Assembly: GCF_947568225.1 (NCBI RefSeq)
Contig: NZ_CANOOQ010000001.1
Location: 2,356,001 to 2,420,000 of the forward strand
Length of the DNA: 64,000 bases
Direction of reading: 5' to 3'
Origin: Faecalispora anaeroviscerum
GTDB lineage: Bacteria; Bacillota; Clostridia; Oscillospirales; Acutalibacteraceae
This document shows, piece after piece, positions 57,956 to 64,000 of this stretch. How positions within the stretch are numbered: the stretch's first letter is position 1; each line of letters opens with the position of its first letter. The notes under the pieces were generated by a model, which was not told the origin of the DNA, searched no databases, and saw only the letters and a program-made list of their open reading frames with translations. Made by a program: the position numbers and the translations under genes.

Positions 57956-59269
57956 ATGAGCAAAAAAGTGTCGCTCGGCGCAGCGGCGGCGATGTCTTTG
58001 GTAGCGGCCGCCATTACGGTTTCTCTAACGTATACCTTTGCGATGGGGCGCTTTAATGAAAAAGTGGCCGATGTGAACGAACGCCAGGCCATGTATACCA
58101 AGCTGAGTGAAATCGACCAAAAGGTAAGGCAGGATTATATTGAAAAAATTGGGGAGACCGGCCTGAACGACGGCATTGCCGCCGGTTATATGGCTGGGCT
58201 GGGCGATGCCGATGCAAAATATCTTTCTGCAGAAAAATATAAGAATTATCTCGGTTCCACCTCTAAAAAAGCAGTTGGCGTGGGTGTTCGCACCGTTCAG
58301 GATGCCGACGGGAATATGGAAGTGATTGAGGTGCTGCCCAACTCGCCGGCCAGCAAAGCCGGACTGCAAAAGGGAGATGTGATTCTTTCGCTGGACGGCA
58401 AAGAGGTCATTCGCCTGAGCTATGGCGAGGCTGTGAACAAGCTTGACGGCACTGTTGGCACCACGGTTAAGCTCGGCCTGCTGCGTAAGGTAACGGCAGA
58501 CGGTAAGACTACTACGAAGCAAATGGATGTGACCGTTACCCGCGCCGAATACCAGCGCGTAACGGTTTCCTCTTCCGTGATCAACGGCAACGTGGGCTAT
58601 ATTGCGATTTCGGAGTTCCAAAGCTCCACAAAGGATCAGTTCGTTTCGGCAATCAACACCCTTACCGAGAAGAAGGTAGCTGGCCTTGTGGTTGATCTGC
58701 GCAACAATTCCGGCGGCAGCGTAGAGGTAATGGCCTCGGTACTCGACGAATTCCTGCCGGCGGTGAGTCTGGTGAGTTATGCCGACAAGAACGGCAAGAT
58801 CACGGTGGAGTACAGCTCGAAATCCGGTGAGATCAATCTGCCAATCAGCGTGGTGGTTGACGCCAATACGTATGGCGCGGCGGAAATTTTTGCGGCAGAC
58901 ATTAAGGATTACAAAAAAGGCAAGCTGATCGGGGAAAAAACCGCGGGTCACGGTACCAAGGAGGAGATCATTCCCCTGTCCGACGGCTCGGCGATTCAGC
59001 TTTCCGTTGGCAATTATACCCGCATAGACGGGAAGACTTTCAACGGCACGGGTGTGGATGTGGATATGGCGGTCGAGATGACCCAGGAGCAGAAAGGTTT
59101 GCTGCTGCGCCGTTCCCTTACCGCGCTGGAGGATCCCCAGATTCAAACAGCCATAACCGCTCTGGTAGAGCAGGGGGCGGACGTGGAGCAGATTCCGGGT
59201 ACCGACAGCGGCAACATGGAAGATACCGTGTCCGGTGCGGCTTCCTCCTCCGTGGCGGCCTCCAAATAA
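57956..59269 (+). CDS. S41 (CtpA-like) family protein without catalytic dyad
   Basis: A 437-residue protein with an N-terminal membrane helix (about 7-29), a PDZ domain (about 95-185: GVGVRTVQDADGNMEVIEVL) and a C-terminal S41 fold (VGYIAISEFQSS, VVDLRNNSGGSVEV). Aligned with Prc/CtpA, the catalytic Ser of the SASASEI motif is Gly307 (TYGAAEI), and the catalytic Lys of the TFGKG motif is His332 (TAGHG). It is therefore probably not a protease and may bind partners near the FtsEX-M23 module. AGAGGGAAG precedes the ATG. Confidence 0.88.
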   Translation: MSKKVSLGAAAAMSLVAAAITVSLTYTFAMGRFNEKVADVNERQAMYTKLSEIDQKVRQDYIEKIGETGLNDGIAAGYMAGLGDADAKYLSAEKYKNYLGSTSKKAVGVGVRTVQDADGNMEVIEVLPNSPASKAGLQKGDVILSLDGKEVIRLSYGEAVNKLDGTVGTTVKLGLLRKVTADGKTTTKQMDVTVTRAEYQRVTVSSSVINGNVGYIAISEFQSSTKDQFVSAINTLTEKKVAGLVVDLRNNSGGSVEVMASVLDEFLPAVSLVSYADKNGKITVEYSSKSGEINLPISVVVDANTYGAAEIFAADIKDYKKGKLIGEKTAGHGTKEEIIPLSDGSAIQLSVGNYTRIDGKTFNGTGVDVDMAVEMTQEQKGLLLRRSLTALEDPQIQTAITALVEQGADVEQIPGTDSGNMEDTVSGAASSSVAASK

Positions 59270-59272
59270 GCG

Positions 59273-59301
59273 TTGACAGACGCATACTTGTTCACTATAA
59301 T
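59273..59301 (+). promoter_or_regulatory. greA promoter
   Basis: TTGACA (59273-59278), 17-bp spacer, TATAAT (59296-59301): full consensus. It lies 150 bp before the greA ATG. Confidence 0.9.
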
Positions 59302-59448
59302 AGATATATTGCGACGTATCGCCGGACAATTTAACACACGGAATCCTGAAAAACGGTGATTCTTCCATCGCCGAAGGCGGGGGAACAATCAATCCCGTTT
59401 CAATTTGTATGGCGATCGATTCACTCTGAAAAAGGTGGTAAGCAGCTG

Positions 59449-59931
59449 ATGGCAAAGCAGGTCATTTTAACCCAGGAGGGCTTGGAGGCCCTTGAGCAGG
59501 AGTTGGAATATTTAAAGTCGGTAAAACGAAAAGAAGTTGCCGAAAAAATCAAGGTAGCTTTGTCTTTCGGCGATCTGTCCGAAAACAGCGAATATGATGA
59601 AGCGAAAAACGATCAGGCGATCATGGAGGCTCGCATTGCCGATATTGAGGTTATGCTCAAAATGGTAGTCGTGATCGATGAAGACGAGTTGAACAACGAA
59701 AACATCCACATTGGCTCCAAGGTGGAAGTTCGTGTCACTCCCGATGGAAGAGATTCGTCGATCAAGGAATATAAAATTGTCGGTTCCAACGAGGCAAATC
59801 CCTTGCAGGGAAAAATCTCAGATGAATCCGCGGTTGGAAAAGCCCTTCTGGGCCACGGTGTAGGAGATAAAATCGAGGTGGAAGTTCCGGCTGGAATTAT
59901 TCATTACGAGATCCTCGCGATTTCCAAATAA
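59449..59931 (+). CDS. greA: Transcription elongation factor GreA
   Basis: A 160-residue GreA with the N-terminal coiled coil (acidic tip GDLSENSEYDEAKNDQA) and C-terminal FKBP-like domain. It rescues backtracked RNA polymerase. The ATG at 59449 gives the family start MAKQVILTQEGLEAL. A perfect terminator follows. Confidence 0.97.
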   Translation: MAKQVILTQEGLEALEQELEYLKSVKRKEVAEKIKVALSFGDLSENSEYDEAKNDQAIMEARIADIEVMLKMVVVIDEDELNNENIHIGSKVEVRVTPDGRDSSIKEYKIVGSNEANPLQGKISDESAVGKALLGHGVGDKIEVEVPAGIIHYEILAISK

Positions 59932-59958
59932 TTTATTCCGAAACAGAACAAAACAGCG

Positions 59959-59996
59959 CGGGGCGGGAGTGAAAATTTTCACCCTGCCCCGTTTTT
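59959..59996 (+). terminator. Terminator after greA
   Basis: CGGGGCGGGAGTGAAAA pairs with TTTTCACCCTGCCCCG (one mismatch) followed by TTTTT. The 160 bp from here to lysS show no gene. Confidence 0.9.
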
Positions 59997-60157
59997 GCAT
60001 AGGAATACGAATCTGCAATTACAAAGTGAAGAGCCGTTATGCTTCTTCGCCGCAGGCGCAGAAACATAAGCCTGGTTTACTGCTTTATAGAGAGGATTCA
60101 TACCAGGAGACCGCCGTGCGGCGGAGGAATACAGAAAACAGGGAGAGTAGAATAGTG

Positions 60158-61660
60158 ATGAGCGATAAGACAAAAGAGCCTGTGGAGCAGGAGCAGCAGG
60201 ATATTAGCGAGCTGCTTCAAATTCGCCGGGACAAGCTGACTGCACTGCAGCAGGCGGGGAAGGACCCGTTTGAAATTACGGTCTGCGACCGCGACGCGTT
60301 CGCACAGGACATTCGTGACCGATTTGAAGAGCTAGAGGGCAAGGATGTTGTTGTGGCCGGCCGCATTATGAGCTGGCGCGACATGGGTAAGGCCAGCTTT
60401 ATGGATATTCAGGACCGCACCGGCAGAATTCAGGTTTACCTGAAAATAGATGATATTGGCGAGGAAACCTACCATGGCCTGCAAAATTGGGACATCGGTG
60501 ACCTCGCGAGCATCAGCGGCTTTGTGTTCCGCACCCGCAGGGGGGAAATATCCATTCATGCAAAGAGCATTACGCTGCTGGCGAAATCTTTGCTGCCGCT
60601 TCCGGATAAATTCCACGGCCTGAAGGATACCGACCTGCGGTACCGCCAGCGCTATGTGGATCTGATTGTGAATCCCGAGGTAAAAAACACCTTTGAAAAG
60701 CGCAGCCGCGTGATTGCGACGATCCGCCGCATTCTGGACGAACGCAGCTACGTTGAGGTGGAAACCCCTGTTTTGAACCTGATCCCCGGCGGTGCCACGG
60801 CCCGCCCGTTTATCACGCACCATAATACGCTCGACCTCGACCTGTACCTGCGCATTGCGCCGGAGCTGTATTTGAAGCGCCTGATTGTCGGCGGCATGGA
60901 AAAGGTATATGAAATTGGCCGTCTGTTCCGCAACGAGGGAATGGATGTAAAGCATAACCCCGAATTTACGACCATCGAGCTGTACGAGGCGTACACGGAT
61001 TACCACGGCATGATGGACTTGACTGAGAACCTCATCAACGCCTGCGCGAAAGAGGTGTGCGGCACTGAGGAGATTACCTACCAGGGCGAAGAAGTCAGCC
61101 TGAAGCTGCCGTTCTGCCGCATGACGATGAACGATGCGATCAAGCAGTTTACCGGTGTGGATTTTCTGTCGTTTAAGGGCGACACAGCACGTGCGCTCGA
61201 GGAGGCGAAGAAGTTCCACTTTGAGACGAAGCCTACCCACTCCTGGGGTGACATCATGAACCTGTTTTTTGAAGAGAAGGTGGAGGGCGAGCTGGTGCAG
61301 CCGACCTTTATTTACGATTACCCGGTAGAGGTTTCTCCGCTGACAAAGCGCAAGAAGGACGTGCCGGAGCTGGTGGAACGCTTTGAGCTGTTTGCTACTC
61401 GCCGCGAATTTGCAAACGCGTATTCTGAGCTGAACGACCCGGTGGACCAGCGCGAGCGCTTTATGCGCCAGATGCAGCTCAGAGAGGCCGGCGATGAAGA
61501 GGCCAACATGATCGACGAGGATTTCCTCACCGCTCTGGAATATGGCATGCCCCCCACGGGTGGCATGGGCATGGGAATTGATCGTTTGGTGATGCTTCTG
61601 ACGGACAGCGCGTCGATCCGCGACGTGCTTTTGTTCCCCACTATGAAACCCAGGGAGTGA
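60158..61660 (+). CDS. lysS: Lysyl-tRNA synthetase, class II
   Basis: A 500-residue class II synthetase: N-terminal OB-fold anticodon domain (VVVAGRIMSWRDMGKASFMDIQD) and catalytic domain with motif 2 (GRLFRNEGMDVKHNPEFT) and motif 3 (GMGMGIDRLVMLL). The ATG at 60158 follows GGGAGAG by about ten bases. The gene downstream starts 8 bp after its stop. Confidence 0.97.
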   Translation: MSDKTKEPVEQEQQDISELLQIRRDKLTALQQAGKDPFEITVCDRDAFAQDIRDRFEELEGKDVVVAGRIMSWRDMGKASFMDIQDRTGRIQVYLKIDDIGEETYHGLQNWDIGDLASISGFVFRTRRGEISIHAKSITLLAKSLLPLPDKFHGLKDTDLRYRQRYVDLIVNPEVKNTFEKRSRVIATIRRILDERSYVEVETPVLNLIPGGATARPFITHHNTLDLDLYLRIAPELYLKRLIVGGMEKVYEIGRLFRNEGMDVKHNPEFTTIELYEAYTDYHGMMDLTENLINACAKEVCGTEEITYQGEEVSLKLPFCRMTMNDAIKQFTGVDFLSFKGDTARALEEAKKFHFETKPTHSWGDIMNLFFEEKVEGELVQPTFIYDYPVEVSPLTKRKKDVPELVERFELFATRREFANAYSELNDPVDQRERFMRQMQLREAGDEEANMIDEDFLTALEYGMPPTGGMGMGIDRLVMLLTDSASIRDVLLFPTMKPRE

Positions 61661-61667
61661 GATTCAC

Positions 61668-62426
61668 TTGGCAAGGGATCGGTATTTGTGGAACGCGGGA
61701 GAGGAGACCATCCACCGGGACGGTGAGGCGGTAACTCTTCAAACCCCCAAGGGAAAATGGGAAAACTTTTGGTATTACCATAAGTTTCATCTGTTGATAG
61801 CACTGGTGGTCATTGCTCTGATTGTCAGCTTTGTGTATGAGCTGACGACGAAGGAGGAGCCGGATTACCAGATTGGTGTTCTGACCCAAACCAAGTTTTC
61901 GGATGAAGCCGCCACTGTGCTGGAACAGAAAATTGCCCGGTACGGGAAGGATTTGAATGGGGACGGCCGTGTGATTGTGCGCGTGAATTCCTATTTGATC
62001 GTTATGGAGGAAGGCAAGGAGGTCAGCGACCCCTCTTTCCAGATGGCGAGTGTAGCCAAATTCCTTTCGGATTTGGAAGCAGGAGACAGCATGATCTTCC
62101 TGACAGACGACGCGAGCTTTCGGGCACACCAGAAAACACGGCAGATGTTCTCGAATCTGGACGGCACCGTGCCGAAGGCCGGAAAAGAGAAGGAAGCCGC
62201 CATGCGATTGCCCTGGAAGGACGCAAAGCCGCTGTCAAGCCTGATAACCGAGGCTGATTTAGGGATGCTGGATGCGGATAGCCGCCAAAAGGTGATGCAG
62301 CAGCTCGACGGGCTGGGTGCCTCACTGCGGGTATTCAGCGGAACCCCACTGGAGCAGAACCCGGAAAAAGTATCCTATTACACAGCCAGCTGCACGTTAT
62401 TTGATCGGCTGGTGTCTGGAAAATAG
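61668..62426 (+). CDS. Single-pass membrane protein, unknown function
   Basis: A 252-residue protein with an N-terminal cytoplasmic tail of about 38 residues, one membrane helix (about 39-59), and an outside domain with some alpha/beta character (DYQIGVLTQTKFSDEAATVLEQKIARYG ... DSMIFLTDDASF). I recognise no family. The start is TTG at 61668 with GGGAGTGA upstream. It is separated from lysS by 7 bp, so both are likely co-transcribed. Confidence 0.7.
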   Translation: MARDRYLWNAGEETIHRDGEAVTLQTPKGKWENFWYYHKFHLLIALVVIALIVSFVYELTTKEEPDYQIGVLTQTKFSDEAATVLEQKIARYGKDLNGDGRVIVRVNSYLIVMEEGKEVSDPSFQMASVAKFLSDLEAGDSMIFLTDDASFRAHQKTRQMFSNLDGTVPKAGKEKEAAMRLPWKDAKPLSSLITEADLGMLDADSRQKVMQQLDGLGASLRVFSGTPLEQNPEKVSYYTASCTLFDRLVSGK

Positions 62427-62549
62427 ACTTTTGAATTTCTAATTAAAAAACTGATTTGTCTTTCCTGCCGGAGGTGGGGGAGAAGGAACAACTGTAATAC
62501 GCTGATTGGATGTAAGACATAATAAGGCACTTTTAGGAGGGAAAACACG

Positions 62550-64000
62550 ATGAGAAGCGATTTAATGAAAGAAGGCGCCGCACGTGCCCCGCATCGCTCT
62601 TTGCTGTATGCGCTGGGATTGACGGAAAGCGAGATGAAACGCCCCTTTATCGCGGTGGTCAATTCCGCCAGCGATTACATTCCGGGCCATCGTCATCTGA
62701 AAGACATCAGTGAGGCGGTCAAGGCCGGGATTCGCAATGCCGGCGGTGTTCCGTTTGAGTTTAATACCATCGGTGTCTGCGACGGGCTTTCCATGAACCA
62801 CAAGGGCATGAAATATTCCCTGTGTTCGCGCGAGCTGATCGCCGACTCCGTTGAAGTGATGCTCACCGCGCACCCGCTCGATGCGGTCGTGTTTATCCCC
62901 AACTGCGACAAGGTTGTGCCCGGTATGCTGCTGGCCGCCTGCCGCCTGAATCTGCCCAGCATCTTTGTCAGCGGTGGCCCCATGTTGCCGGGTCTGCACA
63001 ACGGTGTTCGCTTTGGCCTTTCTGAAATGTTCGAGGCCGTGGGCAGCTTTGCCGCCGGTAAAATCGATGAGGCCGAGTTGACTGCGCTGGAAAAATCCGC
63101 ATGTCCCACGTGTGGTTCCTGCTCCGGCATGTACACGGCAAACTCCATGAACTGTCTTACTGAGGCGATTGGTCTGGCTTTGCCCGGCAACGGCAGCATC
63201 CCGGCTGTGATGTCTGAGCGCATTCAGCTGGCGAAAACCGCCGGTGAGCGCATTTTGGAGCTGTACCGCGAGGATCTTCGCCCCAGCGACATCCTGACCG
63301 AAAAATCCTTCGAGAATGCCCTGCGCTCCGAAATGGCACTCGGCTGCTCCACCAACTCGGTGCTGCACCTGACCGCCATCGCCTATGAGCGCGGCGTGAA
63401 GCTCGATATTACCGATATTGACCGCGTCAGCCGCGATACCCCGCAGCTGTGCAAGCTGAACCCGGCCAGCCAGGTGTTTATCACCGACCTGAATCAGGTA
63501 GGCGGCATCCCTGCCGTCATGAAAGAGCTGGCACGTGGCGGTAAGCTCAACACCGACTGTAAAACCGTTCTTGGCACCGTGGCGGACCGCATCAGTCATG
63601 CGCCAGACGCGGACGGCGAGATTATCCGTAAGTTGGAAGACCCGTTCCGCAAGGACGGCGGCATCGCCGTGTTGCAGGGCAACATTGCCCCCGACGGCGC
63701 GGTGGTCAAGCAGGGTGCGGTTGCTCCCGAAATGATGCAGCACACCGGCCCGGCTCGCTGCTTTGACTGTGAGGAGGACGCTTCGAACGCGATTCTCTCC
63801 GGCAAAATCAACGCGGGTGACGTTGTTGTGATTCGCTATGAGGGCCCGAAGGGCGGCCCCGGCATGCGCGAGATGCTGACTCCTACCTCTGCTCTTACGG
63901 GCATGGGTCTTGGCTCCAGCGTGGCGCTGATCACTGACGGGCGCTTCTCCGGTGCGACGCGCGGCGCGGCGGTTGGCCATGTTTCACCGGAAGCCGCTGT
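62550..64000 (+). CDS. ilvD: Dihydroxy-acid dehydratase, N-terminal part
   Basis: The first 483 residues are visible; the gene continues beyond the window. It is a member of the IlvD/Edd family that dehydrates 2,3-dihydroxy-isovalerate and its homologue in branched-chain amino acid synthesis. Cysteine ligands for the Fe-S cluster lie in IPNCDKVVPGM and CPTCGSCSGMYTANSM; GRFSGATRG is near the end of the visible part. AGGAGGG precedes the ATG. No leader peptide or T-box is evident in the 123 bp upstream. Whether it is part of an ilv operon cannot be seen. Confidence 0.95.
   Translation, partial: MRSDLMKEGAARAPHRSLLYALGLTESEMKRPFIAVVNSASDYIPGHRHLKDISEAVKAGIRNAGGVPFEFNTIGVCDGLSMNHKGMKYSLCSRELIADSVEVMLTAHPLDAVVFIPNCDKVVPGMLLAACRLNLPSIFVSGGPMLPGLHNGVRFGLSEMFEAVGSFAAGKIDEAELTALEKSACPTCGSCSGMYTANSMNCLTEAIGLALPGNGSIPAVMSERIQLAKTAGERILELYREDLRPSDILTEKSFENALRSEMALGCSTNSVLHLTAIAYERGVKLDITDIDRVSRDTPQLCKLNPASQVFITDLNQVGGIPAVMKELARGGKLNTDCKTVLGTVADRISHAPDADGEIIRKLEDPFRKDGGIAVLQGNIAPDGAVVKQGAVAPEMMQHTGPARCFDCEEDASNAILSGKINAGDVVVIRYEGPKGGPGMREMLTPTSALTGMGLGSSVALITDGRFSGATRGAAVGHVSPEAA

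Overview
The window looks like chromosome from a Gram-positive, anaerobic, spore-forming member of the Clostridia, probably Oscillospiraceae/Ruminococcaceae-like with a moderately high GC content. This is inferred from gene content and not from any database match. The pointers are a 2[4Fe-4S] clostridial ferredoxin, rubrerythrin, a bifunctional AdhE with Rex-like operators, the spore protein YpeB behind a sigma-G-like promoter, a RicT (PSP1) fragment, an ECF transporter module followed by truA, strong Shine-Dalgarno sequences, and frequent TTG/GTG starts.

Layout. 1-2.3 kb: RicT tail, ferredoxin, tRNA-modification-type methyltransferase, rsmI. 2.3-6 kb: rubrerythrin and a convergent adhE. 6-8 kb: small membrane protein, GNAT, DJ-1/PfpI and DUF2500 proteins. 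8-11 kb, minus strand: Crp/Fnr regulator, CoA-disulfide-reductase/rhodanese fusion, thioredoxin. 11.1-15.5 kb: ABC importer with two paralogous lipoproteins, permease and ATPase. 15.5-16.8 kb: no protein gene, but a promoter, a highly structured RNA region with two terminators, and dispersed repeats. 17.6-25.6 kb: complete arginine cluster argG-H-C-J-B-D-F. 25.6-27.2 kb: array of hairpin-rich repeats. 27.3-32.6 kb: DUF4349 lipoprotein, ypeB, bioY-bioD-bioA. 32.7-41.9 kb: ruvC-A-B, glmM, methyltransferase, ecfA1-A2-T, truA, DUF5711-like protein. 42.1-45.9 kb: cvpA-like, pgsA, ClpE-like ATPase. 45.9-46.3 kb: tRNA-Gly, Arg, His, Gln. 46.4-47 kb: an AT-rich XRE/ribbon-helix-helix pair with twin operators. 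47.3-52.1 kb: GNAT, polar amino acid ABC importer, FNT channel. 52.4-53.6 kb: diaminopropionate ammonia-lyase. 53.8-59.3 kb: PucR-type regulator, ftsE-ftsX, M23 hydrolase, and an S41 family protein lacking both catalytic residues. 59.4-64 kb: greA, lysS, a membrane protein of unknown function, and the start of ilvD.

How the genes work together. The arg cluster encodes the route from glutamate to arginine through the acetyl-recycling cycle (ArgJ), with an ARG-box-like site upstream. The thioredoxin-CoADR/rhodanese operon and the nearby Crp/Fnr regulator suggest thiol/persulfide control. AdhE with Rex-like boxes links ethanol formation to NADH/NAD. FtsEX with the M23 enzyme and the S41 homologue suggests a divisome-controlled wall hydrolysis module.

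The least explained items are the structured RNA at about 15.86-16.36 kb, the composite repeat family (16.4-16.7 and 25.7-27.15 kb), the apparent S41 pseudoprotease, and the XRE/RHH switch beside the tRNA cluster.
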